In this document: positions 23,181-35,652 of the stretch, in pieces
How positions within the stretch are numbered: position 1 is the stretch's first letter
Layout of the letters: each line of letters opens with the position of its first letter
Program-made: the position numbers and the translations under genes
NCBI GenBank assembly: GCA_026826555.1
Contig: JAKSZT010000142.1
Span: 127,274-191,273 of the forward strand
Direction: 5' to 3'
DNA from: Tolypeutes matacus
Lineage: Eukaryota > Chordata > Mammalia > Cingulata > Chlamyphoridae
DNA length: 64,000 nucleotides
The notes under the pieces: model-generated
The model's database searches: none
The model's input: the letters and a program-made list of their open reading frames with translations, nothing else
What the model was told of the DNA's origin: nothing

Positions 23181-24650
23181 AGTACCAAAAATAAAATACA
23201 ATATTGGCATTTTTATTACCCATATAGTTAACTTTTCCAGAGCTCCTTATTTTTCTCACATTGATCCACTGCCTATTACTTTCTTTTCAGTCTGAAGAAT
23301 CTCTTTAGCATTGCTTGTAGGGCAGACCTAGGGGTGACAAGCTCCCAGCTTTTGTTTATCTGGGAATGTCTTAATCTCGCCCTGATTTTTAAAAGTAATA
23401 TTCACTGGATATAAAATTTTTGGTTGACAATTGCTTTCTTTCAGTGCTTTGAATATTTCTTCCCACTGCCTTCTTGCTGCCATGATTTCTGATGAGAAAA
23501 TGTTACTTAATCTTATTTGGACTGCCTTGTAAATAACATATTCTTTTTCTCTGGCAGCTTTCAGAATTTTCTCCTTGTCCTTTGCATTCTACATATGGCT
23601 ATTATGTGTCTATGCAGATTTCTCTTCAAGTTTGTGAGAAATATATTATCCTGTTTGTGGCTCACCAGGCTTCTTGGATGTGTGTATTCATGTCTTTTGT
23701 TAATTTTGGTAAATTTTCTGCCGTTATTTCTTTATATATTCCTTCTGGCCCTTTCTCTCTTTCTTTTCTTTCTAAGACTCTCAGAATGCATATATTGTTA
23801 TACTTGATGGTATCCCCCAGGTCACTTATGCTATTTTCATGTTTTCTAATTCTGTTTTTTCTTTCTGCCCCTCAGCCTGACTCATTTCCATGGTCTTGTC
23901 TTGCATTTACTCGTTCTTTCTTCTGCTTGCTCTAACATGCTGTTGAAACCTTTTAGGGAATTTTTCATTTCAGTTATTGTGGTTTTTTACCCCATTAGCT
24001 CTCTTTGGTTCATTTAAACAATTTCCACCTCTTTAATGATATTCTCATATTCTTCATTCATTGTTTTCCTAATATCCTTTACTCCTTTCTCTATGTTTTC
24101 CTTCATGTCCTTGAGCATATTGAAGATCATTTTTTAAAAAATTTTGGGCAGTTAGTCTATTGTCTGGTCTTCTTTTTTGATGTTTTCTGGATATTTATCC
24201 TGTTCCTTTGGCTAGGTCATCATTTCCTATTCCTTTGTCTGTCTTGCAAGCATTTGTTGCACACCATACATATTAATATCTTTAAAGTGTTAATTTTGGG
24301 ATTTAGTCCTTGAACGATCTATTTCTTGAGTTTATATTCTTGGTGATATGGCAGGGATTTTCTGGACTGCCAGGAGCTAACCAACAAACAAACCAAGGCA
24401 AAAAACACCTTTCACCAGTGTTTTGGAAACCTTTCCTGAATTTTTTCAGTTTTTTAAAAAAGTTTCAAGTGATAGGGAATATCAGGTCCTTGTTATTCCA
24501 TCTTGTTTGGAAGCTGAAGTTTTTTTTTGTTTGTTTGTTTGTTTTTTTAATTTTAAGATCTTGTCTAAAGTATTTTTATCTAGCTGTTCTCAACAGGTTC
24601 CCTCCAAGTTTAGGTGGCTGCATGACCTCTCTTTTACCTTTCTAGTGAAA
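23181..24650 (-). mobile_element. Reversed L1, 5' portion
   Basis: Continuation of the L1 at 16271-19930 past the provirus and solo LTR. T-rich text here corresponds to the L1/HAL1 region 5' of ORF2. The + strand frames are antisense artefacts. Confidence 0.65.
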
Positions 24651-24799
24651 AGTAGATAGATCATGACAAAGTTGCACTCATGATGAGCACCTGCAGTTAT
24701 TGATGCAAAAGCTAAGAAATGCATGGGACAGAGTGTAGATCACATGGGAAATAGAAAAGGGTTCCAGCATGGAGCATACCAGGCCCCACTTGATGTTTG

Positions 24800-26030
24800 C
24801 CACTGACCTGCTTTACTTGGATCACTGGACACCTCTAATTCCATAATAAATTGGAAAAGACCCAAAATAATAATGCAGGTAAGTTTTTCTGCCAGCTTAA
24901 GAGTTGGGGATTATATGCAGATATGCTAGACTTTGAAAAAGTAAAGAACGCTTTTTGTACCTTACTTTGAGAAGCATTCTTTACACTTCAAAATTACAAA
25001 AAATATTCTTCCTTATTTGTACTCAATACTTTTAATGGTCTTTAAAAATGTTACTTTGATGTGTAGTCCAGTATAGACTGAAGTGTGTTTGTGTGTACAG
25101 TATGAAGACGGGGATCCATTATTTTCTTCTTGATTAGAGTCCATTGTCTCACTAAATTTATGTTCTTTTTAACCAAGCAAAATTAATCAGAATTTCTGTC
25201 CTACTACATTCCAATCTTCTATTTTCCTTCTTTTCCTGATCTCTGAGTAGGACCAAAATATGAAACCCAAACTAGTGGCCAAATTAAAGTCTACATGTTC
25301 TAGATTCCTACTGACTTTACAGAAAAAGAAAAAATCTAATAAAAAAAAAATCTATCTAAAAATCTTTTAAAATTTTTGTAAACTCTTACAATAAAAAAGT
25401 TAAACAAGGTATAAGTAAAAATAAATTTGTAGAAAACTGCACTCAATTGTGACAAAATTTCTGTGATCCCAGAGCTAGCTTGATTCCATTTTTTAAAAAC
25501 AGTATATGGAAATTATTATACAGTTGTAGTCTGAAGGTTTACTTTCAATCACTGAGTTACTTTTTTTGTGTGGATGTCTATTCTGTGTGCCTCTGCATGT
25601 TCAGAAGGTATAATCTTTACAGTGGCCCTAAGGGGATTACATGTTTTGAATTGGGCAAAAGGTGTGGTAGTATCAGTGAACCTGATAATTCTCTTGTTTC
25701 CCCACAGGATATTTTTCTCCAGATTTTCTCAAACTGACACCCCTCTTACTTATGTAAGAGGTATAAAGGCCAGATGGATAAATATTGCCTTAAACAGTTT
25801 GAGAAAAGAATGAATTTGAAACTGTTGAAACTTAGATTTTTTCCCCCATTGGCTTTGACTAACATGTGGGGTTTACTCACCAAGGTTAGTCTACATTCTA
25901 AGTACTGATTTTTATAATCTATCTATGCTCAATTACTCAAACTAAGAAATTGATTGTTCCTGATGCTGATGAAGAGTGGGAGTTCAGAGGTATCAAATTG
26001 TGGGGCTCTGGGAAATTGGCACTTAATATT
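24800..26030 (+). repeat. Segmental duplication, copy A
   Basis: Non-retroelement sequence aligning by eye, in the same order and orientation, with 55095-56480. Shared landmarks are 'aataataa-(c/g)caggtaa' (24870 / 55166), 'tcccagagct(a/g)gc' (25468 / 55940), 'attgggcaaaag' (25652 / 56112) and 'agtgggagttcag' (25975 / 56415). Divergence is high, so the duplication is old. No RNase coding sequence is attached to this copy; L1s abut both sides. Confidence 0.75.
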
Positions 26031-26039
26031 TTTTTAAAA

Positions 26040-27117
26040 AACTGCCAGCCAAGAATTCTTAAAAAATAGGGTGAGTTTAAAGTCTTTACAGACAAACAAA
26101 AACTGAGAGAGTATGTTACCAAAAGACCAGGACTATAAGAGATACTAAAGGAAATGCTGCAACCTGAAAGGAAAAAATAAGGGTGAGCGACTTGGAGGAG
26201 AGTGTAGAAATGAAGATTAATAAGAAGGGTAAATTAAAAGGTGAAAAGACAGACAACAGTAAGATATGACAACAGAAAGCCAAGGGATAAAATGTATGAA
26301 GTAAGTAATGCCTTTCCAGCAATAACATTGAATGTTAAGGTCTTGAACTCCATAATCAAAAGACATAGACTGAAATAACACATATAAAAATATGAACCAT
26401 CTATATGTGTCTACAAGAGACTTACCTCAGATGTAAGGACACAACCAGGTTTAAAGTGAAAGGTTGGAGAAAAATGAAAAAACAAAAAATGGAAAAAAAA
26501 AAAAAGTGAAAGGTTGGAGAAAGATATTCCACACAAATCATAATAAAAAAAGATCTGGAGTAGTGATACTAATATCAGACAAAATAGATTTTAAATACAA
26601 AACTATTATAAGGGATGAAAAAGGCCATTATATATTAATAAAAGGGGCAATTCACCAAGAAGAAATAACTATGGTAGATATTTATGCACTTAACCTGGGT
26701 GCTGCAAGATACATGAAGCACACACTGGCAAATTGAAGGGAGAAAGAGATATCTCTACAATAATAGTTGGAGACTTTGATATACCACTCTCAGCATTGGG
26801 TAGGACATCTGGATAGAGAATAAATAAAGAAACAAAGAGCTTGAATAATATGATAAATGAACTAGACTTAAAAGACATGTATAGAGCATTACACCCCAAA
26901 ACAGCAGGATATACATTCTTTTCAAGTGTTTGTGGATTTTTCTCCAGGATAGATTGTATGTTGAGTCAGAAAATAAGTCTCAATAAATTTGAAAGGTTGA
27001 AATTATACAAAACACTTTCTCTGATTATAACAGAATGAAGCTGGAAATCAATAAAGGATGAAAAGGGAAAATTTAAAAATAGATGGAGATTAAACAACAC
27101 ACTCAAATAATCAGTGT
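26040..27117 (+). mobile_element. L1 5' portion with endonuclease remnant
   Basis: A-rich + strand L1. The stretch 26464-26736 translates to a recognisable L1 endonuclease segment. Text upstream (26090-26330) belongs to the region before ORF2 (L1M/HAL1-like). The element continues after nested insertions to 33835. Confidence 0.75.
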
Positions 27118-27447
27118 GAAAAAAGAAAAATATATGCCAAGCTTTGTCCCAGACCAAACCATTATGAGAAGTAAGTCAAAAAAAGGAAGCGAAACACAAT
27201 ATTTTTTCAAGTCTTATGATGTGCCAGGCACTGACATAGATAGCTTTTGACAAGTGTTTTCTCAATTCAAATAGGAAAAAAAGCCATAAGTGTAATTCTT
27301 TAGAATTGCTGCTTGATTATATTAAATTGAAAGATAGACTATATTTCTTCTATTATTTTCATTATATTATTTTGATGACTGGACTATTATGTTCAGTTTG
27401 GAACCATAGACTGTATCTTTCCAGAAGAATAAAGCATATGAATCATG

Positions 27448-27477
<30 letters not shown>
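27118..27477 (+). mobile_element. Retroposed transcript fragment with poly(A) tail
   Basis: About 360 bases that interrupt the L1 text. It ends with AATAAA (27428-27433) fourteen bases before a 30-base A tract (27448-27477), the signature of a retroposed mRNA 3' end. L1 ORF2 text resumes directly after the tail. The source transcript is unknown; a MIR-like phrase occurs at about 27218-27240. Confidence 0.5.
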
Positions 27478-27481
<4 letters not shown>

Positions 27482-27598
27482 AAGAAAATTAAGTAAGTAT
27501 CTTGAGATGAATGAAAATGAGAACACAATGTATCTAACCTATTGCACACCACAAAGGCAGTGCTGAGAGGGAAATTTACAGGCCCCAATGCTTATATT
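27478..27598 (+). mobile_element. L1 ORF2 fragment between insertions
   Basis: Short continuation of the host L1 (endonuclease-to-RT linker region), ending at 'aaaaagaagaa', where the next nested element inserted. Confidence 0.65.
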
Positions 27599-27608
27599 TA
27601 AAAAGAAG

Positions 27609-29397
27609 AAAGAACTTAAATGGTGGTGGTGGTGGGATATGTGGGGAAGGGTGGACCTGGGGCATTCCTCTACGGAATATGAATGTTTTCATGTGGTCAT
27701 AGGGTGTTATCTCAGTAGATGTAGATCCACACAATAACCAACAAAATATTGAATTCCCATCCTGGGAGTAGTGCTACATTCTCTAATAGAGTGGCAAGAG
27801 CCTCCAGAGTACATAGGCAGTGCCTAATAAAAGAAAACAAACCAATATACCAAGCCCTCAATATTAATGCTTGTATTTATGAACCTCATTCTTGTAAAAT
27901 TGAAACTTAACCTAATAATATATATTGCCCAAGAGTTACCTCCTGAAAACCTCCTTGTTACTCAAACATGGCCTTTCTCTAATCCAAACTCAACAAATAA
28001 ACTCACTGCCTTCCCTCGGCATAGGACAAAAGTACCGGATATGAACCTCCTTGCCACTGAGGGATTATTACCAAGAACCAACCAGTGATGCATTTGGAAG
28101 AAGACCTTGACAACAAGGGGGAAAAATTAAATACAAAAGAGTTTTTATGGCTAAGAGATTTCAAAATGTTTGGGGTGTTATGCACATCTAAGGCAGATCT
28201 CACTAACTGCCACAATAAAAAAAGCCCCAAACAAGGGTGCTCCTGAGGGCTATAGAGACATCTGGACACTAAGCAAGGCACACAACCCCATGAAATCAGC
28301 AAGCCCTCAGTGGGCCTTACATTGGAATACATGATAACTTATTTCCCCAATGTAACAAAGTTACAAATTATTTTTTTTTATGGCTAAGAGATTTCAATGT
28401 GAGTCGAGAGGTCATTCCAGAGGTTACCCTTATACAAGTCTCAAGAGAATCTCACTGCCACAGTAAACAGTGTCTTAAGCAGGGGTGTTCCTTAGGGCTC
28501 TAGAGACATCTAAACACTATAGGCATGGAAGACAACCTCAGGAAATTGGCATCCTGTCCGTAGGACTTACCTTGGAACATATGAAAACCTGTCTTCCCAA
28601 TATATCAGACTTAGGCTCATTTACAATTTCCCTACACATCATTATTCTACCCCTTGTATTTGAATCTATAATTAGCACTACACCCATTAAATATATGTCC
28701 CAGAGACTTAAATCTTTGTCTGTTCCTATGCCTCTTGAGCCCTGACTCTCAGCAGAGTTGCAGCCAATACCTACTCTCCAGTTCGTTGGACTCACACAGG
28801 ATAACTAACTAAATGATGACAATGGAACAATCCCCATTCCCAAAAGCAAAGAGTATCTACAAATGCAAGCAAAACAGCCTTCCATCTGCCCCATAAGATC
28901 TAAGCCCCCTCTCAATCTGAAGCAGAGTGGACATCATCATCCCAACATCCGCAAGATTGAGGAATGAACAAACATAAAAGGGAAATGTAACCATGGACCA
29001 AAGTAGACATTATTATTGTAGCAATGGAAGAACTTGTAACATTGATATAAAGAGAGTGGTTACCAGAGTTTCTGAAAGGAAGGGAAGGGAAGAAAAGGTG
29101 GATATAGGGCATTTTTAGGGCATTGAAATTGTGCATGATTTTGCAAAAACAGGTATAGGCCATTATACATTTTGTCAAACCTATAAAATTGTATGCGGTA
29201 AAGTGTAAAACATAATGTAAAATATAGCCCAAGTAATAATGCTTCAATATTTGTTCATCAACTGTAACAAATGTAACACTCTTATGTAAGATGTTATTAA
29301 TAGGAGAAAATGTGAGGGGGGACGGGGTGGGTATATGGGAATCCCCAATATTTTTGGTGTAAATTTTCTATAATCTAAAACCTCTTTAAAATAAAGT
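27609..29397 (+). mobile_element. Nested L1 3'UTR-only insertion
   Basis: A 1.8 kb 5'-truncated L1 consisting only of the long xenarthran 3'UTR and ending in an AATAAA-rich tail at 29389-29401. The direct repeat 'aaaaagaagaa' is seen at about 27598-27608 and 29402-29412, after which the host L1 resumes. Inside, two near-identical segments near 28140 and 28380 ('tatggctaagagatttcaa') show an internal duplication. Confidence 0.7.
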
Positions 29398-29412
29398 TTT
29401 TAAAAAGAAGAA

Positions 29413-31229
29413 CCAGCTAAAGTCAAAGATCTAACTGCACACCTGAAGGAACTAGAAAAAGAACAGCAAATTAATCCCAAACTAAGCTGAAGGAAAGAAA
29501 TAGTAAAGATCAGAGCAGAAGTAAATGAAATTTAGAAAGAAAAAAAAAAACAATATAAAGAATCACCCAAACCAAAAGTTGGTTCTTTGAGAAGATGAAC
29601 AAAATCGACAAACTCTTAGCTAGACTGAGAAAGAAAAAAAAAAGATGCAAATAAATAAATTCAGAATTGCGAAGGGGGAGGGGGTGGGGACATTACCACT
29701 GACCCTGCAGAAATAAGTGCGATCGTAAGAGGATTCCATGAACAACTGTACACCAAAAAGGTAGACAACATATACAAGATGGACAAATTCCTAGAAACAC
29801 ATGAACAACCTACACTGACCCTAGAAGAAATAGAAGATGTCAACAAACAAATCACAAGTAAAGAGATTGAAAAGTCATCAAAAAGTTCCAAAAGATGAAA
29901 AGCCCAGGACTAGATGACTTCACAGGTGAATCTGACCAGTCATTCAAAGATTATCTAATACCAATTTTTCTCAAGCTCTTCCAAAATATTGAACAGAAAA
30001 GAATGCTATCAAACTCATTCTATGAAGCCAACATCACCCTAATAATAAAACCAGGTAAAGATACTTTGAAAGAAGAAAATTACAGATCAATATGTCTAAT
30101 GAATATACACGCAAAAGTCCTATTGCATACTGAAGTCAAAAGCACATTAAAAGAATTATACACCTCGGTCAAGTGGGTTTTATCCCAAGTAGCAAGCATT
30201 TTTCAACACAAGAAAATCAGTTGTAGTAAACCACATCAATAAATTGAAGAACAAAAAGCACAAGATCCTTTCCATTGATGCAGAAAAGACATTTGACAAA
30301 ATACAGCATCCTTTCTTGATGAAAATACTCCAAAAGATAGGAATAGAAGAGAGCTTTCTCAATATGGTAAAGTGCATATATGAAAAGCCTACAGCTAGCA
30401 TTATACTCACTGGAGAAAGACACAGTTTTCCTGCTGAGATCAGGAACAATACAAGGATGCCCACTATCAGCACTGTTATTCAATATTGTGCCAGAATTTC
30501 TAGCTAGAGCAATTAGGATAGATAAAATAAATAAATAAATAAAAGGAAACAAAATAGGAAAGGAAGAAGGAAAACTTTCACTATTTGCTGATGTATATAG
30601 AAAATCCTGAAAAATCCACAACAAAGCTACTACAACTAATAGATGAGTTCAGAAAAGTGGTGGAATACATTATAAATATGCAAAAATCAGTAACATTTCT
30701 GTAAACTACTGATGAGCAATCTAAGGAGGAAATCAGAAAAAATTCTATTTATAATAGCAGCTAAAAGAATAAAATATTTAGGAATAAACTTAACTGAAGA
30801 CTACAAAACATTGTTTTGTATTCAGAAAACTACAAAACATTGTTAAAAGAAACCAAAGAAGACCTGAATAAATGGAAGGATATTCTGTTTTCATGGACCA
30901 GAAGACTAAATATTGTTAAGAGATCAATTCTACCCAAACTGATTTACAGATTCAGGGAAATCCCAATAAAAATCCAAACAGCCTTTTCTTTTTTTTTTGC
31001 AAAAATGGAAAAGCCAATAATCAAATTTATTTGGAAGGTTAAAGGGCCACAAATAGCCAAAAATGTCTTTAAAAAGAACAAAGTCGGAGGACACTCACTT
31101 CCTAACTTTAAAGCATATTACTTACTCAGCTACATTTATAAAAACAGCATGGTACTGGCATAACGATAGACAGATGACCAATGGAACCAAATCGAGAACT
31201 CAGAAACAGATGCTAAAATCTATGGTCAA
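29413..31229 (+). mobile_element. Host L1 ORF2, reverse transcriptase region
   Basis: Decayed ORF2. Frame pieces 29895-30242, 30244-30507 and 30816-31163 resemble the RT palm and the C-terminal half of L1 ORF2, separated by frameshifts and stops. Not functional. Confidence 0.85.
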
Positions 31230-31735
31230 CCCTTTCATTTGGAGGTGGAGTGGACGTCACCATCCCAGAATCCTCAGGATTGGGGGAAGAGCTATGGACC
31301 AGAGTGGACTTATTGGTATTCTACTACAGACATCGTGATTCTAGCAATGGAAGAAATTACAACATTGATGTGGAGCCAGTGGCCATTGGAGACTCTGAGG
31401 GCAGGGAGAGGGAAAAACAGTTGTAATACTGGGGCTTTTTCGGGACTTAGGAATCGCCCTGGGTGATGTTGCAATGACAGATACAGGACATTTTATATCA
31501 TCACATAAGATGCAGAACTGTGTGGGAGAGAGTGTAGACTACAATGCGAACCATGGTCCATGCTGAATAACAAAGCCCCAGGATACGTTTATCAACTGCA
31601 ATGTATGTGCCACACTAATGAAGGATGTTTATGTGGGAGGGTGTGGGAGGTGTGGGGAGTGGGGCATATGGGGATCCCTATATTTTGTGTGTAAATTTTA
31701 TGTAATCTAAGTATCTTTAAACAATAAAAAAAAAA
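31230..31735 (+). mobile_element. Nested L1 3' end with 15-bp target-site duplication
   Basis: 506-base insertion of the L1 3'UTR tail, GC-richer than its host, ending in a poly(A) run. The host sequence 'aaaatctatggtcaa' occurs immediately before (31215-31229) and after (31736-31750). Homologous, in reverse, to 47870-48350. Confidence 0.9.
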
Positions 31736-33835
31736 AAAATCTATGGTCAAGTGATTTTTGACAAGTCAGTTAAGCCCACCAAACTCAGCTAGAACAGTCT
31801 ATTCAACAAATGGTGCTGGGCAAACTGGATATTCATAACCAAGAGAAAGAAAGAGGATCCCTATCTTACATTTTATAAAACAATTAACTCAAAATGGATT
31901 AAGGACCTAAATATAAAAGCTACAACCATAAAACTCCTAGAAGAAAATGTAGGGAAATATCTTCAAGATCTTGTGGTAGACCATAATTTCTTAAACTTTA
32001 CTGAAACCAAAGCATGAGTAACAAAAGAAAAAAATAGGCAAATGAGACCTCCTCAAAATTAAACACTTTTGTACTTCAAAAGACTTTGACAAGAAAATAA
32101 AAGGGCAGCCTATTAATGGGAGAAAACATTTGGACACCACATATCTGATAAGGGTTTAATACCCATGTTATATAAAGAGATCGTACAACTCAACTATAAA
32201 ATGACAAGCAGCCCCTCCCCCCAAAAGGGGCTAAAGACTTAAACAGACATTTCTCCAAAGAGGAAATACAAATGACAAAAAAGAAAAAAAAAAAAAAAAA
32301 AAAAAACACATGAAAAAATGCTCAACATCTCTAGCTATTAGGGAATTGCAGATCAAAACTACAATGAGATGCAATTTCACACCTTATAGAATGACTGTTA
32401 TTAAAAAAAAATAAACAGAAAATTATAAGTGCTGGAAAGGATGTGGAGAAACAAGAACTGCTGTTGGGAATGTAGAATGGTACAGCCTTTGTGGAAGACA
32501 GTTTAGCATTACCCCAAGAAGTTGATAGAGAACTGCCATAATATCCAGCAATCCCATTACTAGGAAAATATTCAGAAGAACTGAAAGCAAGGACATTAAC
32601 TGACATTTGTACAAGATGTTCATAATAGCATTATTCACAATTGCTAAATTATGGAACCAATTCAAGTGTCCAGCAACCAGAGTGGATAACAAAATGTGGT
32701 ATATACACACAATGGAATACTACTCAGCTGTAAGAAGAAATGAAATCAGGATGCATATGACAACATGGATGAAACTAGATGATAATGTGTTGAATGAAGT
32801 AAGCCAGACACAAAGTAACAAATACTGTATGGTCTCACTGATATGAACCAAGTACGATGAGTAAACTCATGGAGGTAAACTCTAGAGTATATGTTGCTAG
32901 GAAATAGACGATGGGTCGAGAATGGGACATGATACTTAATGTATGTAGCATTAATAATAAGGTTAATTGTAAGAGTATGGAAAGGAATAAAGTTGAGAGT
33001 AACACATTATAGTGAGTATAACTAACATTGCTGATTTATAAATGTGATTGTGGCTGAAAGAAGTAGTATGTGGAAGTAAATGTCAATTGAAATGAAACTA
33101 GAGAATAATCTAGGGCATGCATAACATAGTGATTTTGGTGGTGAGTGAAGATTGTGGTTAATAGTGTGAATATAAGAATGCTCTTCTGTTACAAAGTCCT
33201 AAGAATATGGGGATACATGGGAAAATTACAAGTAATGTAACTTATGGGTGATAGTTAACAGTAATTTATAATATTTTGCAGCAGTGGCAGGAAACTATTA
33301 TATCATAACTAAGTGACAACAACAGTTGGGGTATAAAGGATTATGAGATTTTTCCTTTTGGAGTAATGAAAACGTTCTAAACTTTACTGAGCTGATGACA
33401 GCACAACTGTGATGAAAATGAAAGGCACTGACTGTACATTTTGAATGGATTGTACAAAGCATGGGACTGAATAACACAGGGAATCCAGTGGTGGATGATG
33501 TGTTGTTAATAAGACAAATATGAGAACTTTTCTCCTGAATGATAACAAATATATAATACTAATATAAGGTGTTATAAATTGGATGGGCTTCCAGGAAAAT
33601 GCACAAAATGTAAGATATGGGCTATAGTTAGTAACATTTTGATGATGCTTTTTCATAGTTTGTAACAAATATTTCACAACAATGCAAGGTGTTGGTGGTG
33701 GGGAGATGTATGTGAGCCTTGTATGATGATATGCTTGTTTGTTTTGTAACTTTTCAAATTTTACTATACATTTATTGCTTATATATTTTCATGTATAAAT
33801 GACATACTTCAATAAAATTTTAATTTAAAAAATCA
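31736..33835 (+). mobile_element. Host L1 ORF2 C-terminus and 3'UTR
   Basis: Continues the ORF2 C-terminal region to about 32850, then a long AT-rich 3'UTR ending in AATAAA near 33812 and an A-rich tail. Contains an A tract at 32286-32306. Confidence 0.8.
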
Positions 33836-33839
33836 TCAT

Positions 33840-35162
33840 TGTGGTCCACCATTCAAAGGTGAGTCTTTTGGACATCAAGTGATTAATATAGTTTTAGCAC
33901 AGATCCATCTCACAGTAGGTCCACTGGGTCCCTGGACCCATCTTGTGGTTTATTTCCCCAGTTCCAGAATGCATAATTGAATAGACATACTCAGCAACTG
34001 GCAGAATCCAGACATTGGTTCACTGACTTGGGAGTGAAGGCTATTATTGTAGAAAAGGCCAAGTGGGAGCCACTAGAACTGCAAAATAGTAAATCAAAAG
34101 AGCAATAGCACATTACTGGAGCTATTGCAGGGATTAGTGCCACCATCAAGGTCTTGAAGGATGCAGGAGTGGTGCGTCCCACCACATCCCCATTCAATTT
34201 TCCTATTTGGCCTGTGCAGAAAACAGTTGAATCTTGGAGATTTAAAGTGGATTATCATGAACTTAACTAGATGGTGACTCCAATTGAAGCTGCTGGTACT
34301 TGAGAATATCATTGCTTGGGAAAATCAACACATCACCTGGTGGCTGGTTTGTAGCTGTTGATCTGACAAATGCTTTATTCTCGATATCTGTTAGTAAAGA
34401 CCACCATAAACAGTTTGCTTTCAGCTGGCAAGGCTAACCATATACCTTCACCATCCTGCCTCAGAGGTATATCAACTCTGCAGCCCTATATCATGATCTA
34501 GTCCACAAGGACCTTGATCACCTTCCCTTCCACAAGACATCACACTGGTCCATATTATTGATGACCTCATGTTGATTGGAACTAGTGCGTAAGAAGTAAC
34601 AACTACTCTAGACTTATTGGTAAGGCATTTGCATTTCAGAATGTGGGAGATAAATCCAACAAAATTTCAGGAATCCTCCATTTCAGTGAAATTTCTAGTA
34701 GTCCAGTGGTTTGGGGCATGTTGAGATATCTATTCTAAGGTAAAGGATAAACTGTTGCATTTGGCCCCTCCTACAACCAAAAAAGGACCACAATGCCTAG
34801 CGGGTCTCTTTGAATATTGTAAACAACATATTGCTTATTTGGGTGTGGTTCTGTGGCCATTTCTGAGTGATCTGAACAGCTGCTAGTTTTTAGTGTAGAA
34901 TAGAACAAAAGGAGGCTCTGCAACAGTTCATGCTGCTTTGTAAGCTGCTCTGGCACTTGGCCAATATCATCCATCAGATCCAATTGTGTTGGAAGTTTCA
35001 TTGGCAAATAGAAATGTTGTTTGGAGTATTTGGCAATTCCATATTGGAGAATTACAATGCAAACCCTTAAGAGTACCATGAGACCTCAATTGCCTTTCAT
35101 GAACTGGCATTACTTGACCACCAGATGTAAAGTTGGGCATGTACAGCACCACTTCATATTGA
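33840..35162 (+). mobile_element. ERVL pol relic: reverse transcriptase and RNase H part
   Basis: Reverse transcriptase text runs from about 34090 to 34760, with the catalytic-centre region near 34550-34575 in broken frame, then an RNase H-like stretch to 35162. Frames are interrupted by many stops. The element continues beyond the LTR at 35163-35652. Confidence 0.75.
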
Positions 35163-35652
35163 TGTTTTAGCTTGCTGAAAGCTACTGAAAGCAATATACA
35201 AGAAATGGGTTGGCTTTTGCAATGGGAGTTTATTGGTTTGCAAGCTTACAGTGCTGAAGCTGAGAAAAATGCTGAAACAAAGGTGTCATTAGGTGATAAG
35301 CTCTCCTGGAGGATCAGCTGAAGGCAATTCTGGACTCCTCTGTTAAATAGGAAGGTACATAGCAGCATCTACTTGTCTCTGCCTTCTCCGAGTTCCATTG
35401 CTTTCAGCTTCTGGATGCTCCACCTGTGGCTTTCTCTATCAACTTCTGTGGGTTCCTTTCTGAGCTCTTGTTTCTCTCTCCATATTCATTCCATTTACAA
35501 AGGACTCCAGGAAGAGGATTAAGACCCAACCTGTGTCATGTCTTACTGAAGCAATCTAATCAAAAGTTTCCACCTGCAATAGGTTTACATCCACAGGAAT
35601 GGATTAGCTTTAATATATGATTTTCTGGGGTCCATTCAGCATCAAACCATAA
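35163..35652 (-). mobile_element. MaLR-type LTR inserted in ERVL pol
   Basis: Starts TGTTTTAGCTTGC; the 3' boundary near 35652 is approximate. Same family as 5645-6119 ('atgattttctgggg' present in both). The interrupted ERVL sequence continues on both sides. Confidence 0.6.
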
